Origin: an uncultured Nocardiaceae bacterium
GTDB lineage: Bacteria > Actinomycetota > Actinomycetes > Mycobacteriales > Mycobacteriaceae
Reading direction: 5' to 3'
DNA: 49,550 nucleotides
Assembly (NCBI GenBank): GCA_936936565.1
Contig: CAKZIX010000146.1
Location: 1-49,550 of the forward strand
Part shown: positions 33,984-42,536 of the stretch, piece by piece
Numbering within the stretch: the first letter of the stretch is position 1
Layout of the letters: each line of letters opens with the position of its first letter
Notes under the pieces: generated by a model
Database searches by the model: none
What the model was told of the DNA's origin: nothing
The model's input: only the letters and a program-made list of their open reading frames with translations
Program-made: the position numbers and the translations under genes

Positions 33984-34453
33984 CGCGCCAGCCGGCGCAA
34001 CGTCACGGCGGCGTCGATGGCCGCTGCCGCCGCATCGGCGCCCTTGTCTTCGGCCGACCCGGGGAACCCGGCGCGATCGCGGGCCTGTTCGATCGTGTTC
34101 GTGGTGAGCACGCCGTTGCCGACGGGCGTGCTCTCGTCGAGGGCGATCCGGGTCAGCCCCTGTGTCACGGAATCACACACGTACTCGAAATGCGGTGTGC
34201 CGCCACGCACTACGACACCGAGCGCGACGACGGCGTCGTGGGTACGCGCCAACGCCTGTGCGACGACGGGCAATTCCATCGTGCCCGCACAGCGCACGAC
34301 GGTGACGCTGCGCAGACCGGCCTCGGCGGCCACTCGTCGCGCGCTCGCCACCAGGGCGTCGCAGATGTCACGATGCCATTGCGCCGCAACGATTCCGAGG
34401 CTGATCCCGGACGCGTCCGACAGTTGCAGCGTGGGTACGCCTTCACCGCTCAC
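33980..34453 (-). CDS. ribH: 6,7-dimethyl-8-ribityllumazine synthase
   Basis: A 157-aa enzyme joining 3,4-dihydroxybutanone phosphate with the pyrimidine to give lumazine, the penultimate riboflavin step. Landmarks are IVAAQWHRDICDALV, ELPVVAQALA, AVVALGVVVRGGTPHFEYVC with the catalytic His, and NGVLTTNTIEQARDRAG. GTG 34453 overlaps the ribBA stop (GTGA) and has GGAGG 9 nt upstream. Length fits the family, and the order ribBA-ribH is conserved. Confidence 0.95.
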   Translation of the reverse strand: MSGEGVPTLQLSDASGISLGIVAAQWHRDICDALVASARRVAAEAGLRSVTVVRCAGTMELPVVAQALARTHDAVVALGVVVRGGTPHFEYVCDSVTQGLTRIALDESTPVGNGVLTTNTIEQARDRAGFPGSAEDKGADAAAAAIDAAVTLRRLAR

Positions 34454-35700
34454 CGGGCGTGGCCTCCGGATTCGAAATCGTCGAGACCGATCAGGTCGTG
34501 GCCCATCCGGTCGCGCTTGGTGCGCAGATATGTCAGGTTTTCGGCGTTGGCGCGCAACGGCATCGGCACCCGCTCGGTGATTTGCAGGCCGTAGCCGTCC
34601 AGGCCGACACGCTTGGCCGGGTTGTTGGTGAGCAGCCGCATCGAGGAGATGCCGAGATCCACCAGAATCTGCGCGCCGATGCCGTAGTCGCGGGCATCGG
34701 CGGGCAGACCGAGTTCGAGATTCGCGTCCACCGTGTCGTGGCCGGCGTCCTGCAGTTGATAGGCCTGCAACTTGTGCATCAGGCCGATGCCGCGGCCCTC
34801 GTGGCCGCGCATGTAGAGCACGACACCGCGCCCCTCGCGCGCCACCATGTCCAGCGCGGCGTCCAGCTGCGGGCCGCAGTCGCAGCGCAGCGACCCGAAC
34901 ACGTCCCCCGTGAGGCATTCCGAGTGCACGCGCACCAGTACGTCGCTGCCGGTGCCGTCGTCGCCCGGAATGTTGCCGCGTACCAGCGCCACGTGCTCGA
35001 CGTCGTCGTAGATGCTCTGGTAGCCGACAGCCCGGAACTCCCCGTGCTGGGTGGGAATGCGCGCCTCGGCGACCCGCACGACATGCTTCTCGTGCTTGCG
35101 GCGCCAGGCGATCATGTCGGCGATCGAGATCAAGGCGAGGTTGTGCTCGTCGGCGAACACGCGCAGCTCGTCGGTCTGGGCCATCGCGCCCTCGTCCTTC
35201 TGGCTGACGATTTCGCAGATCACACCGGCCGGACGCAGATCCGCCATGCGGGCCAGGTCGACGGCGGCCTCGGTGTGCCCGGGCCGGCGCAGCACGCCGC
35301 CGTCCTTGGCACGCAGCGGCACCACGTGACCGGGGCGGCGGAAGTCTGCGGCGGTCGCCGCGGGATCGGCGAGCAACCGGATGGTGGCCGCGCGATCCTT
35401 GGCCGAGATGCCGGTGCCGATGCCGTCACGGGCGTCGACGGTGACGGTGTAGGCGGTGCCGTGCTTGTCCTGGTTGGTCGCGAACATCGGCGGCAGGCCG
35501 AGCCGGTCGCAATCGTCACCCAGCAGCGGCACGCACACATAGCCGGAGGTGTACCGGATCATGAACGCCACCAGCTCCGGCGTCGCCTTCTCCGCCGCGA
35601 AGATGAGGTCGCCTTCGTTCTCGCGGTCCTCGTCGTCGACGACGACGACCGCCTTTCCGGCGGCGATGTCGGCGACGGCGCGCTCGATGGTGTCAAACAT
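34450..35700 (-). CDS. ribBA: Bifunctional DHBP synthase / GTP cyclohydrolase II
   Basis: A 416-aa fusion catalysing both entry steps of riboflavin synthesis. The N-terminal DHBP synthase half has VVDDEDRENEGDLIFAAEKA (Mg-binding acidic loop, residues 21-31), DKHGTAYTVTVDARDGIGTG and RRPGHTEAAVDLAR. The C-terminal half has the zinc motif HSECLTGDVFGSLRCDCGPQ and LYMRGHEGRGIGL. I chose ATG 35700 (MFDTIERAVADIAAGKAV), with GGAG 9 nt upstream; TTG 35727 is a less likely alternative. Equivalent of RibA2. Confidence 0.95.
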   Translation of the reverse strand: MFDTIERAVADIAAGKAVVVVDDEDRENEGDLIFAAEKATPELVAFMIRYTSGYVCVPLLGDDCDRLGLPPMFATNQDKHGTAYTVTVDARDGIGTGISAKDRAATIRLLADPAATAADFRRPGHVVPLRAKDGGVLRRPGHTEAAVDLARMADLRPAGVICEIVSQKDEGAMAQTDELRVFADEHNLALISIADMIAWRRKHEKHVVRVAEARIPTQHGEFRAVGYQSIYDDVEHVALVRGNIPGDDGTGSDVLVRVHSECLTGDVFGSLRCDCGPQLDAALDMVAREGRGVVLYMRGHEGRGIGLMHKLQAYQLQDAGHDTVDANLELGLPADARDYGIGAQILVDLGISSMRLLTNNPAKRVGLDGYGLQITERVPMPLRANAENLTYLRTKRDRMGHDLIGLDDFESGGHAR

Positions 35701-35764
35701 TGGTGCGGCTCCGTCGCGGTAGATCAAGCACGGTCAAGGAGTCTCCTCAAGGGGCCAACCAACA

Positions 35765-36370
35765 CTACCCGCGCGCCTGCAAGCGCTCGACGTACTTGGC
35801 GATCACGTCGACCTCCAGGTTCACCGGATCGCCCACCTGCGCCGAGCCGAGCGTGGTGAGCTCGAGTGTGGTGGGAATCAGCGACACCTCGAACCAGTCG
35901 CCGGCGGCGTCCGCCCCCAGCCCCGACACCGTCAGCGAGATCCCGTCGACGGTGATCGAACCCTTCTCGACCACGTATTTCGCCAGCTGATCGGGCAGGC
36001 TGACGCGCACGACGTCCCAGTTGTCGCCGGGCGTGCGCGACACGATCGCCCCCGTGCCGTCGACGTGTCCCTGCACCAGGTGCCCGCCCAGACGGCTGTT
36101 CAGCGCGGCGGCGCGTTCCAGGTTGACCGTCGACCCGACCGCGAGCTTCGACAGGCTGGAGCGGACCAGTGTCTCCTTCATCACGTCGGCGGTGAACGCC
36201 CCGTCCGCCAGCACCTCGACGACCGTCAGGCACACCCCGTTGACGGCGATCGAGTCGCCGTGTGCGGCATCGGAGGTGACCAGCGGTCCCCGCACGGTGA
36301 ACCGCGCCGCGTCCGACAGGTCTGTCTTGCCGACAATCTCGCCGAGCTCTTCGACAATCCCCGTGAACAC
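35765..36370 (-). CDS. ribE: Riboflavin synthase, alpha chain
   Basis: A 201-aa enzyme dismutating two lumazines to riboflavin. It has the N-terminal MFTGIVEELG and two lumazine-binding repeats (about 1-95 and 96-195), each with a NGVCLTV / VDGISLTV core, and the GGHLVQGHVDGTG linker. GTG 36370 lies 1 nt after the ribD stop and AAGGAG precedes it by 5 nt. Also called ribC in some actinobacteria. Confidence 0.95.
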   Translation of the reverse strand: MFTGIVEELGEIVGKTDLSDAARFTVRGPLVTSDAAHGDSIAVNGVCLTVVEVLADGAFTADVMKETLVRSSLSKLAVGSTVNLERAAALNSRLGGHLVQGHVDGTGAIVSRTPGDNWDVVRVSLPDQLAKYVVEKGSITVDGISLTVSGLGADAAGDWFEVSLIPTTLELTTLGSAQVGDPVNLEVDVIAKYVERLQARG

Positions 36371-36371
36371 G

Positions 36372-37394
36372 TCACTCCTTCGTCTGTTCCGGCACCAGGC
36401 TGATCAGTACGTCGGGACCGATGGTCTCGACGTACTCTCTGCGAAACCGCAGCGCCTGCGCGATATTCCCGACGCCGGCATTGCTCACCGCGGCGGCGCC
36501 GTCACCGAGAAGAATAGGCGCGTAGTAGGCGATGATGTGATCGACCAGCCCTGCCGAGAGGAACGCTCCGGCCAGCCGCGGCCCGCCCTCGATCAAGATG
36601 TCGGTGTACTCGCTCAGTTCCGCGATCACCTGGTGCGGGTCACGGGTGCGGATCAGCCGGGTCGGTGCGGCGTCGTCGAGCACCCGGCTGTTGGGCGGAA
36701 GTTCGCTGTGCCCCACCACAACTCGCAGCGGCTGCCGGTGCGCGGGTTCACCGCTGGGCAGCCGCGCGGTCAGGCGCGGATCGTCGTAGAGCACCGTCCC
36801 GGTGCCGACGACGATCGCGTCGAGTTTGGCCCGCTCGGCATGCACTCGGGCGCGAGCCTGCGGACCGGTGATCCACTGGCTGGTGCCGTCGGCGGCGGCG
36901 CTGCGCCCGTCCAGTGAGGCCGCCAGTTTCCAGGTGACGTGCGGGCGCCCGAAGCGCTGCTTGTGCAGCCACGCCCGCAGCGGTCCGCGTTCGACCTCGT
37001 CGGCCAGCAGACCGGCGTCGACCTCGATGCCCGCCTGCGCCAGCGCGGCCGCGCCGCCGGCCGCCGCCGGGTTCGGATCCGGCACCGCGTAGTACACGGC
37101 GGTCACGCCCGCCGCGACGAGCGCCTCGGTGCACGGCGGGGTGCGACCGTGATGATTGCAGGGTTCCAGCGTTACCACCGCGGTGCCGCCACGCGCCCGG
37201 TCACCGGCGGCCTGCAGCGCGACCACCTCGGCGTGCGGACCGCCCGGCGGCTGCGTGGCACCGACGCCCGCGATCGATCCGACGGCGTCCAAAATCACAG
37301 CGCCCACAGGCGGATTCGGGTTCGTGGTACCGCGCACCCCTTCCGCGGCGGCGACCGCGAGACGCATCGCTTGGGGCGGGGTCGTCGAGATCAC
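36372..37394 (-). CDS. ribD: RibD, bifunctional pyrimidine deaminase/reductase
   Basis: A 340-aa enzyme deaminating then reducing the pyrimidine intermediate. The deaminase zinc site is HAEVVAL (His54, Glu56) with EPCNHHGRTPPC (Cys79, Cys88). The reductase domain begins at PHVTWKLAASLDGRSA and includes VVVGTGTVLYDDPRLT and LIEGGPRLAGAFL. GTG 37394; no ribosome binding site is obvious. First gene of the rib block; no FMN riboswitch is seen upstream. In mycobacteria two unrelated genes lie between ribD and ribE; here they are adjacent. Confidence 0.95.
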   Translation of the reverse strand: MISTTPPQAMRLAVAAAEGVRGTTNPNPPVGAVILDAVGSIAGVGATQPPGGPHAEVVALQAAGDRARGGTAVVTLEPCNHHGRTPPCTEALVAAGVTAVYYAVPDPNPAAAGGAAALAQAGIEVDAGLLADEVERGPLRAWLHKQRFGRPHVTWKLAASLDGRSAAADGTSQWITGPQARARVHAERAKLDAIVVGTGTVLYDDPRLTARLPSGEPAHRQPLRVVVGHSELPPNSRVLDDAAPTRLIRTRDPHQVIAELSEYTDILIEGGPRLAGAFLSAGLVDHIIAYYAPILLGDGAAAVSNAGVGNIAQALRFRREYVETIGPDVLISLVPEQTKE

Positions 37395-37433
37395 GGCGGG
37401 AAGCCTAACGCCAGAACGGGGTGATGCGCGCGC

Positions 37434-38189
37434 TCAGCCGACCCCCGAAGCGGCCGCGTGCTCGGCGCGCCACACGCTCGGCGCGACGCCGTGGCAGCGC
37501 CGGAACGCCCGGCTGAATGCCTCTTCGGCGTCGTAGCCGACCCGGCGCGCCACCGATCCGACGCCGAGATCGCCTTCGGCGAGCAGTTCCTCGGCCACAT
37601 GCATCCGCCAGTCGTTGAGGTATCTGATCGCCGTACGTCCCAGCTGCGCCCGGAACCGGTCGTCGAGCGCGGTGCGGGACGAGTTCGCGATCGAGGCGAG
37701 GTCGGTCAGGGTCCATTTCGCCTCCGGGTACGCGTGGATCGCGGCAAGCGCCGGCGCGAGCACCGGGTCGTCGAGGGCGTCGAACCAGCCGGGCGCCACC
37801 GCCGGACTCGTTGCCAGGTGACACTTCAGCGCGGAATGCAGCGGCGCCGCGCCGGGTTCGACCCGCGCGACGAACAGCGGCGGCAGTGCCCGCAGGTAGG
37901 AATCGAACAGCGGATGCGAACTTTCGGCAGATCCGGTGCCGATCCGGCTCGCCGCGGTGCCGCCGAGGGCGTGCCGATGCCCGAAGGGCACCACGATGAC
38001 TTCGGACGCCTCCACCCAGTGTTTCTCGCCGCCGTCGAGGGCAACCCAGCAGCGCCCCTGCGCCACGACATGGAACTGGAGGTGCGCCGCCGGCGGGGCC
38101 GGGTACGTCCACCGGCCGCCGAAATCACGCGACGTGGTGGCGGCGCTCGGCAATTGCAACGCGCCAAGCGCGGCGTCGAGCGCACTCAT
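37434..38189 (-). CDS. AraC-family transcriptional regulator with cupin domain
   Basis: A 251-aa regulator. The N-terminal cupin ligand domain (about residues 1-140) contains GRCWVALDGGEKHWVEASEVIVV and FGHRHALGG. The C-terminal double helix-turn-helix has KWTLTDLASIANSSRTALDDRF and VGSVARRVGYDAEEAFSRAF, closing with PSVWR. Ligand unknown. It sits between rpe and ribD on the same strand, so it may be an inserted accessory regulator rather than one for riboflavin. Start ATG 38189 gives the normal cupin N-terminus; GTG 38270 is open in frame. A 9-codon leader frame ends on this ATG (ATGA). Confidence 0.85.
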   Translation of the reverse strand: MSALDAALGALQLPSAATTSRDFGGRWTYPAPPAAHLQFHVVAQGRCWVALDGGEKHWVEASEVIVVPFGHRHALGGTAASRIGTGSAESSHPLFDSYLRALPPLFVARVEPGAAPLHSALKCHLATSPAVAPGWFDALDDPVLAPALAAIHAYPEAKWTLTDLASIANSSRTALDDRFRAQLGRTAIRYLNDWRMHVAEELLAEGDLGVGSVARRVGYDAEEAFSRAFRRCHGVAPSVWRAEHAAASGVG

Positions 38190-38308
38190 CTCGGCGAGAT
38201 CCGGCGATCGGTCATGGCGTCCTCGAACTAGGCCCTCCCAGAACCCATTGTCACAGACAAATATGGGCACTGACCAGCCGATCAGCAGATTGTTATGAGC
38301 CTTCGCGC

Positions 38309-39010
38309 TCAGCCGAGCGACAGGTGCGGCGAGGCCTGCGCGGCCTTCTCCCGCAACTTGCGCACCGCGGCCGCAGGATCGGCGGCACCATAGACGGCCG
38401 AGCCGGCGACGAAGCAGTCGATGCCCGCCGCGGCGGCCGCCTCCACGGTGGCGTCGTTGATGCCGCCGTCGATTTCCACCACCAGCGTCAGCTCGCCGGA
38501 GTCGACGAGCTTGCGCACGGCCGCGGCCTTGGGCAACACCTCGGCGATGAACGACTGCCCGCCGAAGCCGGGCTCCACGCTCATGATCAGCAGGGTGTCG
38601 AAGCTCTTCAAGATTTCCAGGTACGGCTCGATCGGCGTGCCCGGTTTCACGCTGAGACCGGCCTTGGCGCCGGCCGCGCGGATGTCGCGCGCGACCGCGA
38701 CCGGGTCGTCTGCAGCTTCGGCGTGAAAGGTGACGTTGTAGGCGCCGGCCTCGGCGTACGGCGGCGCCCAGCGCGCCGGGTCCTCGATCATCAGATGACA
38801 GTCCAGCGGAATGTCGGTTGCCTTGAGCAGACTCTGCACCACCGGCAGCCCCAGTGTCAGGTTCGGCACGAAGTGCGCGTCCATCACATCGACGTGCAGC
38901 CAGTCCGAGCCTTCGACGGCGTTGGCTTCCTCGGCGAGGCGAGCGAAGTCCGCGGACAGGATCGACGGCGCGATCATCGGAGTGCGGGGCGACGGGGAGA
39001 GTTCGGGCAC
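38309..39010 (-). CDS. rpe: Ribulose-phosphate 3-epimerase
   Basis: A 233-aa TIM-barrel epimerase interconverting ribulose and xylulose 5-phosphate; it feeds the tkt/tal branch. Motifs are APSILSADFARL, WLHVDVMDAHFVPNLTLG, DCHLMIEDP, FHAEAADD, MSVEPGFGGQSF and VEIDGGIN, supplying the metal His and two catalytic Asp residues. GTG 39010 lies 6 nt after a TAGACT -10 box on the minus strand, so a leaderless start is preferred; ATG 38977 is the alternative that trims 11 polar residues. Confidence 0.95.
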   Translation of the reverse strand: MPELSPSPRTPMIAPSILSADFARLAEEANAVEGSDWLHVDVMDAHFVPNLTLGLPVVQSLLKATDIPLDCHLMIEDPARWAPPYAEAGAYNVTFHAEAADDPVAVARDIRAAGAKAGLSVKPGTPIEPYLEILKSFDTLLIMSVEPGFGGQSFIAEVLPKAAAVRKLVDSGELTLVVEIDGGINDATVEAAAAAGIDCFVAGSAVYGAADPAAAVRKLREKAAQASPHLSLG

Positions 39011-39016
39011 GCGCGC

Positions 39017-39022
39017 AGTCTA
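39017..39022 (-). promoter_or_regulatory. -10 box of rpe (leaderless)
   Basis: TAGACT on the minus strand, 6 nt before GTG 39010; no ribosome binding site is present. Confidence 0.5.
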
Positions 39023-39082
39023 GGACATGCCGCGAGCATGCCCGGTTCGCGTGTTCGGCCGTCGCCCGCTGTGCCGATCGAG

Positions 39083-39424
39083 CTACGTTCGCGCGTCGAG
39101 CTCCTTGATCAACTTCTTGGGCGCTTTGATCCGCCAGGACTCTTCGACCAGTTCCCGCAGCTGCCGGCGCTCGACCGTGTCGAGATTCACCAGGATCGCC
39201 CCGTAACCGTCGTAATGCGGTGTGGTGTAGAACGATTCGTCACCCGAGGCGAGCAGTGCCTGCTTGTCCGACAGGCTGCACATCAGCACCAGACCGCCCT
39301 CGGCCTCGCTGCGCAACCGCGCGAAGCCCTTGCCGTTCACCTTCAGCGACGGCGTGTGAAACCACGTCGCCTCCTCCACACCCGGCAGTTCCCGGGCCAG
39401 CTCGACGACGTCTTTCCAGTTCAT
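39083..39424 (-). CDS. MmcQ/YjbR family protein
   Basis: A 113-aa small cytoplasmic protein of the YjbR fold (double-wing DNA-binding-like). The typical pattern is visible: WKDVVELARELPGVEEATW at the start, then PSLKVNGKGFARL, the CSLSDKQALL core, and FYTTPHYDGYGAILVNLD with the Tyr-x-Gly segment, ending in a basic helix ESWRIKAPKKLIKELD. Function unknown. ATG 39424; upstream sequence shows only weak Shine-Dalgarno. Stands 72 bp before rpe and 53 bp after rsmB on the same strand. Confidence 0.8.
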   Translation of the reverse strand: MNWKDVVELARELPGVEEATWFHTPSLKVNGKGFARLRSEAEGGLVLMCSLSDKQALLASGDESFYTTPHYDGYGAILVNLDTVERRQLRELVEESWRIKAPKKLIKELDART

Positions 39425-39477
39425 GACTCGAGTTTCGCGCGCCAGGACGGGCGATGTCTTGGACGTTCGAGAACTGC

Positions 39478-40887
39478 TCAGGGTTTGCGCAGCGCCGCCA
39501 GGAACATCGCGTCGGTGCCGTGCCGGTGCGGCCACAGCTGCACCGCCGGGCCGTCGCCGACGTCCGGCACGCCGGGCACGAGGTCGCGGGTGTCGAGCTG
39601 TTCGAGGCCGTGGCGGCGCACCGCATCGGCCACCACGCCGACCGTCTCCGACAGATGCGGCGAGCAGGTCGAGTACACGATCACCCCGCCGGGGCGAACC
39701 AATGCCGTTGCCGCCGCCAGCAATTCGCGCTGCAAGCGAACCAGCCCGGCGACGTCGGAGGGTTGGCGCCGCCACCGTGCCTCCGGACGGCGCCGCAACG
39801 CCCCGAGGCCGGTGCAGGGCGCGTCGACGAGGACGCGGTCGAAGCCCGGTTCCAGACCGGACTCGCGTCCGTCGGCCACGTGCACCGTGACCGGCAACGC
39901 CTGCGTCGTCTTGCGCACCAGATCGGCACGATGTTCCGACGGTTCCACGGCGTCGACACGGAAGCCGTCGATCGCGGCGAGCGCCCCGAGCAACGCCGCC
40001 TTTCCGCCCGGCCCCGCACACAGATCGAGCCAGCGTCCGCCGTCCGGGCCGGTCAGCGGTGCCAGCGTGAGGGCGCGCGCGACGAGCTGACTACCTTCGT
40101 CCTGGACCGCGGCCAGGCCCTCGCGGACCGGCTCCAGGTCACCGGGATCGCCGCCGTCCAGATGCACGGCGTACGGCGAGTACGGGCCCGCTTCGCCGCC
40201 GGTGATCAAGGCCAGTTCTTCGGCCGAGATTTCCCCCGGCCGGGCCACCAGGTGCACCGCCGGACGTGCGTCGTCGGCCGCGAGCGCCTCGCGCAGTTCG
40301 CCGGCCTGCGCGCCGAGGGCATCGGCGAACGCCTGCGCGATCCACACCGGGTGGGCGTATTCGAACGCCAGATGGCCGACCGGATCCGCCGGGGCCAGCC
40401 GCTGCACCCACTCGTCGGCGTCGGTGGTGCTCACCTTGCGCAGCACCGCGTTGACGAAACCGGCTCGCCCGCTGCCGAATTCGGCCCGTGCCAGGTCGAC
40501 GGAGGTGGTGACGGCGGCGTGCGCGCCGATCCGGGTGCGCAGCAACTGATAGGCGCCCAGGCGCAGGGCGTCCAGCAGCGGACCGTCGATCTCGGCGACC
40601 GGACGGTCGGCTGCGGACGCCAGCACCGCGTCGAGGAAACCGAGCGCGCGGCACGTGCCGTAGGTGAGCTCGGTCGCCAGCGCGGCGTCCCGGCCGGACA
40701 GCCGGCGCTCACGCAACATGGCGGGCAGCACCAGGTTTGCGTAGGCATCGCGTTCCCGGACCGCGCGCAGCACGTCGCGGGCGACGGTGCGCGGCAGATC
40801 GACGTCGGCCGGCGGTTGCGGCCGGCGCGGGCGCGGGTTCTGCGGCCGGGTCTTGCGCTCGGGGCGCCGGCTGCTGCGCTCGTTCAC
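39478..40887 (-). CDS. rsmB: 16S rRNA m5C967 methyltransferase RsmB
   Basis: A 469-aa SAM-dependent rRNA methyltransferase. A basic, Pro/Arg-rich N-terminus of about 30 residues precedes the NusB-like RNA-binding domain (30-160, with ELTYGTCRALGFLDAVLA). The Rossmann methyltransferase domain has VQDEGSQLVARAL, LDLCAGPGGKAALLGAL, DAPCTGLGALRRRPEARW (catalytic-site PC motif) and VYSTCSPHLSETVGV (nucleophilic Cys). GTG 40887. Follows fmt after 43 bp, as fmu does in mycobacteria. Confidence 0.94.
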   Translation of the reverse strand: MNERSSRRPERKTRPQNPRPRRPQPPADVDLPRTVARDVLRAVRERDAYANLVLPAMLRERRLSGRDAALATELTYGTCRALGFLDAVLASAADRPVAEIDGPLLDALRLGAYQLLRTRIGAHAAVTTSVDLARAEFGSGRAGFVNAVLRKVSTTDADEWVQRLAPADPVGHLAFEYAHPVWIAQAFADALGAQAGELREALAADDARPAVHLVARPGEISAEELALITGGEAGPYSPYAVHLDGGDPGDLEPVREGLAAVQDEGSQLVARALTLAPLTGPDGGRWLDLCAGPGGKAALLGALAAIDGFRVDAVEPSEHRADLVRKTTQALPVTVHVADGRESGLEPGFDRVLVDAPCTGLGALRRRPEARWRRQPSDVAGLVRLQRELLAAATALVRPGGVIVYSTCSPHLSETVGVVADAVRRHGLEQLDTRDLVPGVPDVGDGPAVQLWPHRHGTDAMFLAALRKP

Positions 40888-40930
40888 GCGCCCACCCCGT
40901 CACGGTGCGACCGGTCGGTCGGCGGTGTCG

Positions 40931-41854
40931 TCATGACAGCTTCGTCCCCGGCTCCAGGCGGGCGCCGCGCGCCCAATCCGCCGCCGCCATCAGCTTTTTC
41001 CCGGTCGGCTGCACCTGGTTCAGGCGGATCGCCGTGGTCGCGGTGCCGACGTAGACCCCGTCCTTGCGGATCTCGAGTTCGCCGACGGGCAGCGTGTGTT
41101 CGGCCAGTTGCGCGGCGCCGACTTTCAGGCGCAGGTCCCCGTACATCGTCCAGGCCCCCGGTGCGGGAGTCACCGACCGGATGCGCCGGTGCACCGCCAG
41201 CGCAGGTTCGTCCCAGCGGATCCGGGCGGCTTCGACGGTGACCTTCGGGGCGTAGGAGACGCCGTCGGTAGACTGCGGAACTGCTTGCAACGCACCGGCT
41301 TCGATCCCGTCGAGGGTCGATTCCAGGAGTTCGGCGCCGCTGCTCGCCAACCGGTCGAGCAGATCGCCCGCCGTCTCGTCGAGCCCGATGCGTTCGGTGA
41401 GCACGCCGTACACGGGACCGGTGTCCATGCCCTCTTCCAGCCGGAACGTCGACGCGCCGGTGATCTCGTCACCGGCGTGGATGGCCGCCTGCACCGGTGC
41501 GGCGCCGCGCCAGGCCGGCAGCAACGAGAAGTGCAGGTTCACCCAACCGTGCCGCGGTACGTCGAGCACCGGGCGCGGCAACAGGGCACCGTATGCCACG
41601 ACGGGACAGCAGTCCGGCGCGAGTTCGCGCAGCCGGTCCAGGAATTCGGCGTCGCGGGCGCGCTGCGGCTGCAGCAACGGAACGCCGTGTTCGTCGGCGA
41701 GCACCCCGACCGGCGAGCGGGTGACCTTGCGCCCGCGCCCGGCCACCGCGTCGGGGCGGGTAACCACGGCAACGACCTCGTGGCGGGGCGAGGCGAGCAG
41801 GCGCCGCAACGAGGGCACGGCCGGCTCCGGGGTTCCGGCAAAGACGATGCGCAT
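40931..41854 (-). CDS. fmt: Methionyl-tRNA formyltransferase
   Basis: A 307-aa enzyme formylating initiator Met-tRNA. The N-terminal formyltransferase domain begins MRIVFAGTPEPAVPSLRRLL; the folate-binding and catalytic segment is GWVNLHFSLLPAWRGAAPVQ (His108, SLLP 110-113) with Asp144 in LEEGMDTGP. The C-terminal tRNA-binding domain ends the protein. ATG 41854 overlaps the def stop by one base (TGATG), coupling the formylase to the deformylase gene. Confidence 0.96.
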   Translation of the reverse strand: MRIVFAGTPEPAVPSLRRLLASPRHEVVAVVTRPDAVAGRGRKVTRSPVGVLADEHGVPLLQPQRARDAEFLDRLRELAPDCCPVVAYGALLPRPVLDVPRHGWVNLHFSLLPAWRGAAPVQAAIHAGDEITGASTFRLEEGMDTGPVYGVLTERIGLDETAGDLLDRLASSGAELLESTLDGIEAGALQAVPQSTDGVSYAPKVTVEAARIRWDEPALAVHRRIRSVTPAPGAWTMYGDLRLKVGAAQLAEHTLPVGELEIRKDGVYVGTATTAIRLNQVQPTGKKLMAAADWARGARLEPGTKLS

Positions 41855-42387
41855 CAGTGCAGCCCGAGCGGGTTGGGCTTGAGAACCGGTGCGGCGCCGA
41901 ACCATTCGGCCTCGCGAATGAACCGCATCGCTTCGCGCCGGGCGGCCGGATCGAGCCGGTCGACGAACAGCACGCCGTCGAGGTGGTCGACCTCGTGCTG
42001 GATGCAGCGCGCGAGCAGCTCGTGCCCCTCGATCGTGATCGGCTCGCCGTGCATGTCGAACCCACGCGCGATCACGTGCATCGCCCGCAGGCAGTCCGCG
42101 CGCAACTCGGGAATGGACAGGCAGCCTTCCGGGCCGAACTGCTCCTCGTCGCCGACCACATCGAAGGTGGGATTCACCAGGTGCCCGGCGAAATCGCCGA
42201 CGTCGTAGGTGAACACCCGCAGCCCGACACCCAGTTGCGGCGCGGCCAGCCCGGCGCCGCCCTGTTCGTGCATGGTGTCTTCGAGGTCGGCCACGAGCTT
42301 GCGCAGCTCCGCGTCGAAGTCGACGACGGGCGCGGCCGTGGCACGCAGGATCGGGTCGCCGAAGAGGCGGACGGGCTGGACGGTCAC
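41854..42387 (-). CDS. def: Peptide deformylase
   Basis: A 177-aa metalloenzyme removing N-formyl groups from nascent proteins. The three motifs are clear: GGAGLAAPQLG (43-53), EGCLSIP (87-93, metal Cys89) and HEVDHLDG (131-138, metal His131 and His135, catalytic Glu132). GTG 42387 follows a TACACT -10 box by 7 nt and has no ribosome binding site, so a leaderless start is chosen over the longer open frame. First gene of def-fmt-rsmB. Confidence 0.95.
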   Translation of the reverse strand: MTVQPVRLFGDPILRATAAPVVDFDAELRKLVADLEDTMHEQGGAGLAAPQLGVGLRVFTYDVGDFAGHLVNPTFDVVGDEEQFGPEGCLSIPELRADCLRAMHVIARGFDMHGEPITIEGHELLARCIQHEVDHLDGVLFVDRLDPAARREAMRFIREAEWFGAAPVLKPNPLGLH

Positions 42388-42394
42388 GGTTCCA

Positions 42395-42400
42395 AGTGTA
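42395..42400 (-). promoter_or_regulatory. -10 box of def (leaderless)
   Basis: TACACT on the minus strand, 7 nt before GTG 42387. Lies in the divergent gap 42388-42536 shared with the small gene at 42537. Confidence 0.5.
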
Positions 42401-42536
42401 AAGACCGCACGACGCGCCAGCGGCAAACGGTGTACAGGTCGCCTCGCGGCGTATTTACTGTTGCCGTGGTCGGCGACGACCGCGACGGCCCGCGCGGGGA
42501 ATCGCGGACGGGACATCACGTTGAACCGGAGGAAAC

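Noticed and set aside
37395..37433. FMN riboswitch upstream of ribD
   Set aside because: The short gap between the AraC gene and ribD has neither the conserved helices nor the length for an RFN element; none is seen before ribBA or ribE either.
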